NCBI GenBank assembly: GCA_002914845.1
Contig: JXTC01000550.1
Coordinates: forward strand, 7,253 to 71,252
Direction of reading: 5' to 3'
DNA: 64,000 nt
Origin: Trema orientale
Taxonomy: Eukaryota; Streptophyta; Magnoliopsida; Rosales; Cannabaceae
Shown here piece by piece: positions 1 to 11,974 of the stretch. The notes under the pieces were generated by a model. It had not been told where the DNA came from, did no database searches, and saw only the letters and a program-made list of their open reading frames with translations. Position 1 is the stretch's first letter. Every line of letters starts with the position of its first letter. The position numbers and the translations under genes are program-made.

Positions 1-1021
1 TCTGCAAGAGTTTCTAAGGAATTAAGCCCTCATAATTCCCCTTTGAAGTGGCCCCACTTCTCTCTCACATAGGTGATTTCTTAGTTAAGAGTAACCCGCA
101 TTATTCTGCTCGGTTTTCCTGACGCATAAGAATCATTAAAAGCATTTGCTTATCCTATTCCTTATGAGCATCACTGTTTTTCATCATCACATGAATGGAC
201 ATAAGGGTAATACCCTCACAAAAGTATAACCCCCACAGTGATCCAATTAAGTCTTTACAATTAGGTTGTCCCTTTGAATCTATCTTGGGATCTTCAGTCA
301 ACTAGGTTGGGTTTCCATTATATTGACTTTTATTTCATAGGCTTTATATAAGATCTCTATATATGCATGGTACCTCAATTTGTCATTTTGAGTTTAGTCA
401 ACCACTATGGGATATATTTAGCTTATTCTCATTATTTCTAATGTTATTGTATACACATTGAAACTCACATATATGGTTAGTTGGGTTGACGTTTGGAGTA
501 GAAGATAACCTTTTTGTTCTAGAGGAACGAGTACATGATTTCTTATTGAGTATGTTGTTATGAATTTCTGCTTATTTACAGTAACATATTTATCTAAAAC
601 GAAAACCGGACTCCTTCCATGGATAACAGTTCTAGAAAAACAATATTAGTCTTTTAGTAATGTTTTTTTAAGAAAAAACTGGCAAAAAGTGTTACGAATC
701 CTAATACAATCCTCCCAAACTAACAATTCCTGGAGCTCAACTTTTACCTTTAGCAGTTTATTTTCAATTTTTTTTTCCTTTTATAATTATTTAGCAGTTT
801 TTATTGTCTAAGTTAAAAATTTTCCTAATTCAACTTTTATCTTTAGCAGTTTATTTTCAATTTTTTTTCTTTTATAATTATTTAGCAGTTTTTATTGTCA
901 AGTTAAAAATTTTCCTAATTTTCTCACAACTAATTGAGGTTCGTCTACTAACTAAAGGAGTATTTTGGACCTTCTCAAAAAAAAAAAAGGAGTATTTTGG
1001 TACAAAACTGCTATAATTCTA
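1..1021. other. AT-rich flank, no gene seen
   Basis: No coding pattern, RNA gene or recognisable element was found, apart from the tandem repeat at 738-922. The last nine bases (1013-1021) are the left target duplication of the MULE that follows. Confidence 0.6.
738..922. repeat. 93-bp tandem duplication
   Basis: A block beginning CAACTTTTACCTTTAGCAG at 738 is repeated almost unchanged from 831 (CAACTTTTATCTTTAGCAG), both running on through T-rich sequence to TTTTCCTAATT. The few differences point to a fairly recent local duplication. Confidence 0.85.
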
Positions 1022-2661
1022 GGGTTGACTTGATATATGACCAAAATTTGGGCCTCATTTTAGTTCATGGCCACGGCCCAAATCTTATAGATATATGTCC
1101 AACAAAAGGCCCGTTGGAAATTTAGTACCAATAATATCCCTCAAAGCTCAAAACTCATCTTCATCGTCATTTTCCCTTTTTTTCTCACACGTTCTGTCAC
1201 TCTCTCCTTCACAGTGTGGATCATAGCCATGAATGAGAGCTTTACTTCCACAACTCCCACTAGATCTTGACGATGGTCGAAGGTTTGCCGATCTCGTCAA
1301 AGATCGAACATCCATTAGATTTCAATGAAGACCAAACACACACCGAATCTCAACGAAGATCAAAGATTCTCCGATCTCAACGAAAATCAAAGGAATACCA
1401 TTGATGATTGAAGGTCCTGCAACAAGTTTTTATTGGTTAAAATGTATATCAACTCTAATTTGATTTGTTGTTTATAGATATATTCATATTCAATTGTATT
1501 TTTTTTAAATTTTAGTTTTATTTAAATTAAGTTTGATTTTAGGATTATGTTTCTATAACATAAATTCTTTTAAATTGTGGCCTATTTTACTCTAGATATG
1601 ATAAATATAATTTAGTTTATATGGAAGATGATTTGAATTTCAGATTGTGTTTTGTTAATAAACTTTTAACTATGGTATATCTTTCTCTAGCTGTGGTACT
1701 TGAATTTTTTAGCAGATATATTATATTTTTATCTTGATATATCCTATTCTAGGGGTTCTAGTATTTGGTTAATGAATCGCCATTTTAGTTCATGATTATG
1801 GTGAAAAAATAAGGATTTCTCTTCTTTTGTTACATTCTAACGCTTGCTTGATGTAATCTTCCTATCGTTGCGAGTTATTATTTTTGCTATTCTAAGGTAG
1901 GTTAAATCATAATTTGTATTTCTTCATTTAATTTGTTAGTTTATAGATATATAGTTTATAAGTATCTAGTTTATAAATTTTATGTTTTTCTCAATTGCAC
2001 ATATTCCTCAAGTGCACACATTTGTATATTGAGTGCACACATTCAGATAATATCCAATTCTATTTAGTTCATGAATTTTTCGTTGTTGTTCAAAAATAAT
2101 AAGATGAGTTCATAAATTATATTCTATTGATTTTAGATTCATTATTTTTTCAATATTTGGTACTGTGAACTGATTTTTGTATAATATTTGTTTTAACTAT
2201 ATAATTGTATGTGGTTCATAGTTGTCAATTTAAAAGGCAAGTTCACGTAATATCCAATTCTATTTGGTTCATAAATTTTTCATGGTGGTTCATGATTTTT
2301 TTATAGTGGTACATGAAATTTTCACGTTGGTTCAAGAATATTTCATAGTTGTTCATGAATTTTTAAGTATCTATTTAATTTGTATTTAGTTAATAAATTT
2401 ATGTGTTTCATTCATAAACTTGTGTATTTAGTTCATATATTTATAGAATTCTAATTAAAATGGAGTACATTATACCAAAATCTAAGTGATCAAACCTCTT
2501 GTAATACTTGTTGTTTACACAATAATGATACCAAGCCTCTTGGAATCCACAACCTTTTATGAGGAGAGAAAACAGATCAATCAAGAAGACTTCACCCTGA
2601 ACTTGTAGAAGATATTGAAATACAACAAAATGGGTAAGATAACTCTACAAAATCAATATTG

Positions 2662-2698
<37 letters not shown>

Positions 2699-2844
2699 AT
2701 TGGCTATAGTACATGACTTTTAATATTTAGGATGTGACTTATGAACTTACTTTGACATCTCAGTGTGATATATGCTAATTTGAACGTATTATATGATTTT
2801 TAACGCATGGTATATGACTTTTAAATTCTGACAATTTCTCTCAT

Positions 2845-3020
2845 GAAAGCAGGGCCGACTGCGGAATGTTTGTAATCAAAAGAACGGAGGTATTGATGAT
2901 GAATGTCGCCAAATATGAAGTAACATAAGAGAAAATGGTATTCTATCGGCAGAAGATGGCTGTAGAACTTTATTATTGAGCTGACAACAAGATGATGACA
3001 GGATACACAAGTGATACAGA
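2845..3020 (+). pseudogene. Relic of ULP1-type (C48) cysteine peptidase inside the MULE
   Basis: One plus-strand frame from about 2857 reads DCGMFVIKRTEVLMM and, after a stop, EKMVFYRQKMAVELYY, followed by another stop. The D-C-G-M-F-V-I-K block matches the catalytic-cysteine motif of plant ULP1/SENP-like C48 peptidases, and the second block matches the helix that follows it. The upstream His and Asp blocks are not visible. It is known that some plant MULEs, such as the KAONASHI group, carry captured ULP1-like domains; this relic fits that pattern. It is non-coding now, with two in-frame stops in this short stretch. Confidence 0.6.
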
Positions 3021-3442
3021 AATACAAAAGTGAAAGTGATACGGAACATATGGTCTTGTTTTGGTTTAAGAAAAACAATATGCTATTTTAGTTTTTTGGT
3101 TTAACAATGATTATTGTACTGAATATTTTTAATTATAAATATATTGAATATTAAATAATTTTCTCGTTAGTTCATATGTTTTATGTAGTGCAAGTTTATA
3201 TAAATATAAACTATTATTTACTTGCTTCTACTTATTCACTTTGTGAGTATACTTCAGTAATTTAAAAAAAGCTAAAACTGTTCACGAATGATAATGTATA
3301 TTGACAACAATTCTCTCTTTATAGTATATAATCTTTTGTATTAGGTATATAAAATTTTCTTCATGATTCATAGTAATATGAAATAGGGATATAACTTTTT
3401 ATACTCTGATAGGATCTGTGAAACAGGACACTATGCTCAAAT

Positions 3443-5107
3443 TGTTGGGAATATACCCTAGAAAGCAGTTTCTTTGTTTGGCATTTTAAACAATGTTTAT
3501 TGGATTTAAGTGTTATCTATTTATTGTTACTAAATTTTATATTATGTCCCAATTATATACATGTGATATTTATATTTTTTATTATGCAAACATCTAAAAA
3601 TTTTCATGACTAATAATGAGTAATAAAGAATTGTTCGTGTGAAATGTTCACATGTGGAAGACTAAATTCTTTATTTCATTATGTCTAAATTGAAGGTTCA
3701 CATTCTACAAAGAAAGACGGAATACTTTATTTTGCCATAGAATGCAGCGTTGTCTATTTCAACGGGATTGATGAAATCTCCGATCATCGAAGTGTCTGAC
3801 TTCGGATTGAAACACTAATGCGTTATAAGAAAGTTATAAGTGCATTGAACTGGACTAAGTGAAAATAGATTTTGAGGTTAAGTGCCGTAACTCAATATTC
3901 TATCTTTCACTAATCTAGCACTATTGCAAGATTACCTTAATCCTAGTGATTGTCGGACTTGCTTTCATGAGTTTTATCTTTTTGACTTACTAAAGGACTA
4001 ATTCCGATTATATGGTTCGAACTACGGTATCTTGGAAGATAAGATTTGTGAATTGACGTGAACACCCTTCATGATTTGGACACTATGCATATAATATCAC
4101 TTTGAATTTTTTCAAGGACTTGGATAATAAAAAACCAGGCACCAGGTATTCACTTTATGAATTTGATTGTGTTTGTAAGGACAGTTACAAGCACCATAGT
4201 CAATTATTATCTATTAGATAAAAAATGGCAACTCAAAGGTAAATATGTACTAGAGAGGTAATACGGTAATTTCATCTCACTAGTACGGCATTGCATCGGG
4301 GGTATATCTGTAGGTATAGTATATTCTAAATGGATCAAATTAATTAAGGTATTAATTAGCTTCACAGAAAATATATATTTAGTCTAAGAGTGGAATATTG
4401 GGCCTATAGTAGAGTGCCCCAATATTAATGGACAAAGTCCAATCATAATTAAGAGTTAATTATGATTATGGATAGTTGGCCCATTGGAGCTTAAACTATT
4501 TGGATCCATAAGGTCCCCTGTCTAGCTCACACATAGCCCAATACTAATTGAATGGTCAGTTGAGCCCAATAAGCCCATTAGGGTTTACATCTCTCTAATA
4601 CTTAAGAGAAAAGTTCTCCTAAGCCTGTACACAGTAGCCATACGCCTACTACAGTCACAGTGACTACGATTTTCGTGTGACAGAGAGAAAAGAGAGAGTG
4701 AGAGAGAACCGAGCTGCCGCGGAAGAAATCTCGTGTTCGTTCATGGCCGCCAAGGGAGAGATGCCCATGGTCGTAGACATGCAGTCAAGGAGAAGGAAGA
4801 ACGTCTTTTGGATTGTCCGCTCATCTCTCGTTAGGAATCAAGAAGGTGTCCATACACGGGATCATTCAACAGGTTCCAGAGAATAGACGGGAAGACTCAA
4901 TGGTTGTGAAGCGCTTCTAGGTTTTATCTAAACCAAGATCCATGAATTGATTTATGTTAGATCAACGATCCTGTTTATTTTATTTTGTAAAATTTCAAAA
5001 AAAATTTAAAATACGTATTCCGCTGCGTTCTTGATTTGTTTACAAAACTGCGGAAATCATTTTTAGTAAAATCATTTTTCGTAAATTAATTTCTGGAATT
5101 TCCAGCA
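3443..5107. mobile_element. Solo LTR, probable Ty1/copia type
   Basis: The sequence starts TGTTGGGAATATACC and ends AATTTCCAGCA, near-inverted TG..CA termini. It is flanked by a perfect 5-bp target duplication CAAAT (3438-3442 and 5108-5112). The length is 1665 bp. No second LTR, primer-binding site or gag/pol region is seen, so it looks like a solo LTR left by recombination. The TGTTGGGAATATACC start is common among plant copia LTRs, but the family call rests on that alone. It lies inside the MULE and so is younger than it. With only one LTR it cannot be dated by LTR comparison. Confidence 0.8.
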
Positions 5108-6881
5108 CAAATATCATAACCCAACTAAGAAATAGTACATAAATTTGTTATTTTGAACACGGTATATATGTTTATATATACAATGACTCAACTCAAAAAA
5201 GTGTCCATAATACTTTCTTTTTTCACTGCTTCATTAGATCTCGATAATAATATATGTGTTTATATATAATCTTTTGTATATATATATATTATATACAACG
5301 ATAATTTTTTCGTTCTACCAACAAAAAAGAAATTCAGTAATATAGCAAGTAATGAATCTAGTATATGGCCTCATATACCATGATAAAATTTTCATATCCT
5401 AAGACCAAAAATTCATGTATCTGAAAGTGTAAAGACTTAGAAACAAGATAACAATATCGAATATCTAAATTAATAAATATGCTATATAACCACATATACC
5501 AAGACAAAAAAATTCATATACTTAAAAATGAAAAAAAAAAGAAAATTATTCGTTTCAAAATAAAAAAAAAACTACAAACTCATTACAAAAAAAGTAATAA
5601 TCTATATATCCCATCAACTGATATCACAAGCCTACAATAACGCCACTATTTAATGGAAGCTCCAAACGCTATAAAAAAGTACTTAACATTCTCATCTTTA
5701 TCGACTTCATAATCAATATATGAACCTGTATGAAGAACCCAAGAAATGAATATTAATAAAAAAAATATCACATCTACTAGTTCAGGAGATACACACATAT
5801 ACCAAGTTATAAAATCAATATACCAGGCACGAAAAATCATGTACCACAAAAAAACCAGAATAGAAAAACAACATATTTAGATTCAAACTCTTAATCAATA
5901 ATAGCAAAATAATTAATATTTCATCAATAATAACCACAAAATATATACCACTACAAAAAAAAAAAACTATACCAAGACCAAGAATATATGAATCAAACAA
6001 GAGAACAATAAACCAATAACCAGAGAATAGTAAACCCATATACCACATCAAAAATCGTATATACCACTAAATAAATCATATGTACTATAATAAATAAATG
6101 ATGAACTATTACCACAAAAAAATCATTGAATAGTAATACAATATGCCACAAAAAAAAATCACATATACCACTACAAATATCACATGTACTATGACTAAAA
6201 ACTAATGAACCATTACCGACTATCAAAAACGATTCAAGACACACAACAATATACAAAAAGTTACTCATACCTAATAAAAAAAATAAAATTATACTTGAAT
6301 TAACATTAATTATAATACGAATTATAAATTAAAATAAAAATCCCCAAAACCAATATACAATAAAATTAACTCAAGATCAAGAAACAAAAACATACTTGTA
6401 CAAGATCAAACTCTAGAACAATTCGATCAATGCAAATAGAAAAATAGCCAAAAATGCAAGAGATCCGAGAAGAACACCAGAGAAGACGAACCAAACCACG
6501 CCAGAGAAGATGATGATGAACCAAATGACATCGGAGAGAGAGAAATGCCGGAAATAATGGAGATCTACGCCAGAAATTCGAGGAGAATAATAGAGATTTG
6601 AGAAGAAGAATGAGCAAGATTAATGGTAGAATGAGTGATGTTAGAGAGACAGAAGAACAAAAAAAAAGAGAGAGAGAATGAGAAAGAAGATCGGGAAGAA
6701 ATCGGGAAAGAAAAAAAAAAAGAAAAACTAAACATTTAATTAAGGGCAAAATGGTAAAACAAAAATATATCAGCTGTGAGCTTTTTAAAAATTAGACATA
6801 TAGCTATAAAATTAAAATCTTGGACATATACTTAACAAAAATTAAAAAAGTGGACATATACCACATTTTCTCATAATTCTA

Positions 6882-7522
6882 AACATATTCATTTGCTTGG
6901 GCTCTAAACATGGGCCACCATAATAGACCTGAGCTTGCTACTCTACGGTAGGCAATACCTATCCTAATTAAAGTTACATATCCCAAGTTTAAAGTCCCCC
7001 ACAAGGAGGAATTAGGCTGGGTGTTCATTCTTGTCTACTGATTTAGCAAACGTCCGTTTCTTTGAGTTTATGACTATATCGTTTCTTTTATTTAATAAAT
7101 TGTCATATTGAAATTTGCTTAATTACCCTTTGTTTTATGACAAAGTTGGCTCTCAACGTTGAAGCTTACTTTGAGAAATAGACCCTTTTTTGCCATTGTC
7201 CCCCAACATCCAAGCTCGATCAATATCGTCTTTCTTTCAAAGTTGTTTGAGCTTGATATATTCCATTATTGTTTCCGACCGTCCAAGCTTGATATTCGTC
7301 ATCATTCGATCTCTGTTATCAACTTATCATACTCGATCTTTGTCATCGTTTGATCTCTGTCCTCGTTCAATTTTTGTCATCGATCTATTTTCGTGCTCAT
7401 TTGGTCTTTTTATTTCTTCCTATCTATACTGACAAGATTGATTAATTTTTTGGTTAATAGCACCATTGATCCTAATCTATTACTGCATATTGGTCCCCAA
7501 CCTTTTTCTGTTTCATTCAAAT
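6882..7522. other. Non-genic stretch, nothing assigned
   Basis: AT-rich sequence between the MULE and the 65-bp direct repeat. The part at 7200-7400 repeats short phrases such as TCGATCTTTGTCATCGTT several times, but no gene or element boundary could be set. Confidence 0.5.
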
Positions 7523-7951
7523 ACTAAAAATTTCTCTTTTTAGCATTGTTTGTCCTTTTGGTATATATTCCATCCAAAATTAAATTTTTGGGGCTTATAG
7601 AAATATGACCAAATTTTGGGCCTAATTTCAGTAAATGTCCCTTTGTCAAAAGTTATAGCAAAATATCCGGTATATATGCATATATATCAAGTGTAAAATT
7701 TTATATACCAAGTATAAAAAATGATATACCCAGTGCATTTCAGAACAGTAATTAAAATTGGTAGATATGTGTATCTACCAAGTGTAAAAATATATCTACT
7801 TGGACATTTAGCTATAAAATTTTAAAAGTGGACATCTACTTAATCAAATTTAAAATTTTGGTCATCCACCTAAATTTCTCTTTTTTACTAAAAATTTCTC
7901 TTTTTAGCATTGTTTGTCCTTTTGGTATATATTCCATCCAAAATTAAATTT
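7523..7951. repeat. 65-bp exact direct repeat flanking a MULE-type MITE
   Basis: The 65 bases at 7523-7587 (starting ACTAAAAATTTCTC, ending AAAATTAAATTT) recur without any difference at 7887-7951. Between them lie two T residues, the 291-bp MITE (7590-7880) and six T residues. The repeat is far longer than the 9-bp duplication this element family normally makes. Confidence 0.9.
7590..7880. mobile_element. 291-bp MULE-type MITE, copy 1
   Basis: The sequence starts GGGGCTTATAGAAATATGAC and ends CATCCACCTAAATTTCTC. It matches the copy at 15552-15842 along its whole length and has the same length. Both ends align with the ends of the 5.85-kb MULE at 1022-6872: the left core is ATATGACCAAA followed by TTTGGGCC, and the right end is TTTCTC. 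It has no coding capacity. No 9-bp target duplication could be seen here; a 65-bp direct repeat flanks it instead. Confidence 0.8.
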
Positions 7952-7965
7952 GAAAGGAATTATTA

Positions 7966-8113
7966 GAAAAAAGTGGAGTTTAACTAATGGCCACCACTTA
8001 TTACAAATTTAAAGGAAAATATCACACACACTACCAAGGTTTGAACTCTGACCCCCAAACTCACACACACATCTCTAAAGCCTTAGACCAACTGAGCTAG
8101 CCCCAGTTGGCTG
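7966..8113 (-). mobile_element. tRNA-derived SINE, copy 1
   Basis: Read on the minus strand it begins about TCAGCCAACTGGGGC, then has an A-box-like TAGCTCAGTTGGTC and a B-box-like GAGTTCAAACC about 40 bases later, as in a tRNA-derived pol III promoter. The rest ends in a T-rich tail. A second copy lies at about 10737-10897. No clear target duplication was found for this copy. The SINE family name is not known to me. Confidence 0.65.
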
Positions 8114-8989
8114 ATCTGAATTTGAATTTAACTTTAAAAGATACAAACATTCCCAATAATATTAAAGATGTTTGCCAAATACAGAACGAAATTAAAGATA
8201 AGCATTCACGCACACGCATATAAAGAAATATATATGTATTTTTTTTTTAAAAAAAGGAAAGAAAGATACAGGCTGATCCTCTTAATATAAATACGCACTT
8301 TTTTTTTATTTATTTTCTCTTGTCTTATTCTCTTACTAGACGTTATACCACACTTTGCGCGATATGGTATTAATATTTTATATATTAGGCTTAATTTATA
8401 GTTAGGTTCAATGTATTATAATATTAAAGAATGTATTTGTCTCTATATTTATTTAAGAGATGAATATTACATAACTTTTTGTTCAATGAACTAAATTTAA
8501 TATAAAGTATAACTAATATTAAATTAAATATAATATTATATAAAACATTAAACAATGTATTTATTTTTACATTTATTTTGATACAACGAATATATCACAG
8601 CTATTAGTTAAACAATGTATTTATTTTTGATACAACAAATGTATCACAGCTATTTGTTCGATAAACTAAATTTAATATAAAGTACCATCAATATTAAACT
8701 AAATATAATATTATATAATACAAATATAAATTACAACCAATCATAACAAAAAAAATAATAATAAGACCAATTATATCATGAAAAAATTAGAATTTTTCTA
8801 AAAAAATTTAAAATAGAATGGTGATCAAAAAAGCTATCAGAATTTTTACAGGCTTAATATATATATATATATATATATATTCTCTGTGATCTTTTATTGT
8901 CTATCTACCCGTTCCGTCTTCTGAAAAAGAGTCCACAGTACAGTACGTGGTCTCCCCAAATTATTCTTGTTTGATCGTTAATCAAAAAG
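8114..8989. other. AT-rich upstream region of cystatin-like gene A
   Basis: This stretch contains a (TA)n run at about 8859-8880 and related pieces around 8500-8740 in which phrases such as CTAAATTTAATATAAAGTA and AACAATGTATTTATTTTT recur. It should hold the promoter and leader of the gene at 8990, but no specific site can be supported beyond AT-rich sequence. Confidence 0.5.
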
Positions 8990-10229
8990 ATGTTTGGCCT
9001 TATTTCGAAGCATCCATTAATAATCAACATCTTTGTTGCTCGATCCTTAACGAAGATGTTTACACCTTTGGCTTCGGCTTCGGGTTCGGCTTCTAATCAA
9101 GGTCACTATTCTTCATATATATATATATATAATTTTTCTTTTTTAGGGTTGTGATTTGATTTTGATTTTGATTTTTCTGTTTTTCTTTCTTTTTTGATGA
9201 TTAATTAGCCAATACAAAAAAATTCAACCTGCAGGAAGTCGAAGCTAATAAGGTATTAATTTGTTTATTATTTGCCTCTACTTGTACTTGTATTGCTCGT
9301 ATTATCATTATTAGGTGAATAATCGGAAATTATATATGTATGTATGTTTGATTTATGAAATATTTTATTTTGTTTATTTTGCTGATCATGATCAGCAACA
9401 TATGAGCCAAAACGACAAGCCAATCCGTATTGTCCCCAATTCTGACATTTCAGGTATTAGTTTTTTTATTTTATTATTTTTTACTATTTTTTAATATATA
9501 TTTTTTTTAACATTTTGGAATGTATGACATTATTCTTTTCTTTCCAGAAGTTGAAAAAAGAAAAAATTGTTCCAACTTGGTCCAAGCAAATGAGGTTTTT
9601 TTTTCATGTAATTTTTTTTTTTTTACGTTATAATTATTGTTTCCCTAATTATTATTATATTGTTATTATTTTTAATGTATCGGGTTTCTATTATGAAAGT
9701 GGAAGAGAAAATTTCACTCTAAAATTCGCTGCGGTGGAGTAAATTTTTCCGAGCCAGAGAACCAAGTAACAATGGAGCTAGCAAGAGTTGCGATTTATCT
9801 TTTAAACAAAAAGGAGGTATATTTGCATTTGTTTTATTTTATTTTACTTTAATTTTATTTTTAACTAGAAATTAAATTTCTTTCGTTCTTTAATCAATTT
9901 ATTCAATTTTTATGGTACTTCTTCATAATTGATCTCAGGGAACGAACCTCGTTTTCAATAAAGTAGTTTCTGCATCTCGTGTACGCTTTGCATACACTTT
10001 GAGTATCCAAGCCTCAGACAATCGTCTCTATGAAGCAAAACTTGTTGTTCCACGATACAATGACAAAGAGAATGATTTAAAAGTCATTTACATTTATCGT
10101 CTGGGACCTAAAGAAGACTACTTTTCAATCTATTCATTCCCAGAGCCCACTCCCTTATTACTTATAGATCCAACTATAGATCCAACTATATACCCTTCAT
10201 GGTTGGATCGCCCAAGCCCCCTCCCGTAA
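8990..10229 (+). CDS. Cystatin-like protein, gene A (six exons, 222 aa)
   Basis: Exons: 8990-9101, 9209-9252, 9396-9453, 9548-9594, 9700-9816, 9939-10229. All junctions are GT..AG and keep one frame. Residues 1-37 (MFGLISKHPLIINIF..., rich in Ser/Ala/Arg) look like an organelle presequence. The last about 120 residues have the cystatin/monellin pattern: helix LARVAIYLLNKKE, like the phytocystatin LARFAV...HN helix, then VVSASRVRFAYTLSIQASD and YEAKLVVP. The inhibitory loop QxVxG is replaced by RVRFA, so protease inhibition is doubtful. The C-terminus is rich in Pro and Asp. Gene C at 20679 has the same exon plan. The ATG was chosen because both copies share the MFGL start. Function is unknown; it could belong to another plant-specific cystatin-fold family. 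Confidence 0.7.
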
Positions 10230-10712
10230 TTTTAAGAATAGATTTAGATATTTACTTGTTTTTCGAATTTTATGGTTTCAGACTCTATACCCTTTTCAAG
10301 TTTTAAAAGGGTTTGTATTTATTTTTTATGCTTTTTCATTAGATACGATCTTCTCTTCCAATGCACAAAAAGTTGTTATTATTATTATTTATTAGATCAG
10401 TTGATTATCTTGAGTCTATATACATCTTTCACTGTATTTTCTTGCAAAACATATGCTGATATGAAGCAAGTCAAATGAAATTGTAGACATGAGAGATCGA
10501 TGGTTCTTAATTAATCGTTTGAAATTTATAAAACTAAGCATGTCTATTAGGAAGCATCAAATGTTAATGAGTGAGAACGAGACAGAGCATACAAATTTAA
10601 GTAGAGACATGTAGAGAAAATTCAGTTAATAGTTGGTGTTTTCATTACTCAATAATGTTAAACGCGTTACTCTTTATCAAACTTTTTTCAATAAGAATAG
10701 CAAGCTTATAGA
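10230..10712. other. 3' flank of cystatin-like gene A
   Basis: AT-rich sequence presumed to contain the 3' untranslated region of gene A. A short open frame at 10272-10478 has no recognisable features. Nothing else was identified. Confidence 0.5.
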
Positions 10713-11008
10713 AGTCAGATTCTAAGACTTTTTTTTAAAAAAAAAAAAAAGTAGAGCTTAACTAATGACCACCACTTACTACAAATTAAAGGAAAATGAC
10801 ACACACACACACATTACCAAGGTTTGAACCCCTGACCCCCCAAACACACACACACAACCCTCAAACCTTGGACCAATTGAGCTAGCCCCAGTTGGCTAAA
10901 ATAAATTGTTAATTTTTCACATTCCAAATATCTTGTGTATCAACTTGCGGCTACTTATGGAAGATGTAATTTAAAAATCTAAAAGGACACAGTCAGATTC
11001 TAAGACTT
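10713..11008 (-). mobile_element. SINE copy 2 with extra 5' segment, bounded by 18-bp target duplication
   Basis: An exact 18-bp direct repeat AGTCAGATTCTAAGACTT lies at 10713-10730 and 10991-11008. Between them, read on the minus strand, comes an 88-bp segment (10990-10903) that also occurs at 11820-11912, then the SINE (about 10897-10737) with A box TAGCTCAATTGGTC and B box GGGTTCAAACC, then a T-rich tail. The whole block looks like one retroposition event carrying a chimeric 5' part. The SINE section matches the copy at 7966-8113. Confidence 0.7.
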
Positions 11009-11858
11009 AAGTTATAGAACAAACAACAAACATTGTAAGAATACATAACTTGTTATAAGAAAGCACAATTGATTGAAATAAGGGCGGGTTTGTTACCACT
11101 TTTCTGTTTTCTCTACGCACACCTCATTTTATTAAATTTTTTAATTATCAAATTAAGCCTTTGTGAAATCTCATTTTTGTATATATAACCATATAATTGA
11201 TGCTTTAATTTATCTGGATTTCAAGGATTGTTTTTATTTGAGAGTGAGGAATTGCAATCATGATGATTAATTTAATTTCCATGAAATCAGTTGTTGTAAA
11301 TAAAATTTATAAATTCTCATAAATTATTTGGATCAATTGCGAAGTTTCAATAAATGATCAAATAGCGATTCACAAACGTGAAAATCAATGGGATTGGTCT
11401 GCAATTGCCGAAGTATACTTTTCTTACTTTGCATTGTATTTATATGTGTGTGTGAGAACTAAGAAATTAAGGGGAAGCACAATTTTATATTCGGTTGACA
11501 ACTTTACAAAACTTTTTTTCCTCGAAATCTTTGTTGAATTGGATGAGTGGAATATAACCAGACGTACGGAGAGTAAATGTTTCTTAGTTCTTGGTTAAGA
11601 ATTACGAGATGAGAAAAAGGAAAAGATCAAGGAAGAACAGTGAAAATAAGTGGGAGATCGTGGATGGCAATGTGAAAGACAAAATTGAAAAGAAAATCAA
11701 AATTAAATATAAGACTAGTTTTGGAATAATTAGGGGATAATTAGTAGTTTATATTTTTAAAATTTTATTTGAAAGTGTGGTTATAGGAAGAGTTGACAGG
11801 AGTGACAATAGAGTCACTCTTAAAATAAATTGTTAATTTTTCACATTCCAAATATCTT
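11009..11858. other. Non-genic stretch between SINE and tandem duplication
   Basis: No gene is seen. The last part (from about 11820) is the start of the segment also found in the chimeric SINE insertion (10903-10990), beginning TAAAATAAATTGTTAATTTT. Confidence 0.5.
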
Positions 11859-11974
11859 GTGTATCAACTTGCGGCTACTTATGGAAGATGTAATTTGAAA
11901 ATCTAAAAGGACACGTTGTTATCTTTCTAATAAAATCATGATGGTGATTTCAATAATATATAGAGAAGCTTTAT

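Larger units (their letters stand above)
1022..6872. mobile_element. Mutator-like element (MULE), decayed, 5.85 kb
   Basis: The element is bounded by a perfect 9-bp direct repeat, ATAATTCTA, at 1013-1021 and 6873-6881, the target duplication length typical of Mutator elements. Its ends are diverged inverted repeats sharing the core TATATGnCCA: the left starts GGGTTGACTTGATATATGAC and the right ends ATATACCACATTTTCTC. Both arms (about 2040-2460 and 5640-6260) hold many short degenerate repeats of the type GTGGTtCATGATTTTT in opposite orientation. Inside are a ULP1-like relic (2845-3020) and an inserted solo LTR (3443-5107). Without that LTR and its extra 5-bp repeat the element is about 4.2 kb. 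No MURA-type transposase was recognised, so it is probably non-autonomous. The same family made the 291-bp elements at 7590 and 15552. Confidence 0.8.

Noticed and set aside
4677-4886. Open frame of 69 codons with charged residues
   Set aside because: It lies wholly inside the copia-type solo LTR and is ordinary LTR sequence, with no host gene signal.
3438-5112. Full-length short LTR retrotransposon rather than a solo LTR
   Set aside because: No internal repeat of the ends, primer-binding site or polypurine tract was visible between 3443 and 5107.
6366-6749. Minus-strand 127-codon frame rich in Leu, Ser and Phe
   Set aside because: It is a by-product of a purine-rich arm of the MULE and has no domain or splice support.
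7966-8113. Functional tRNA gene on the minus strand
   Set aside because: The A- and B-box-like motifs are present but no cloverleaf acceptor stem forms, and the repeated copy has a T-rich tail, so it is a SINE.
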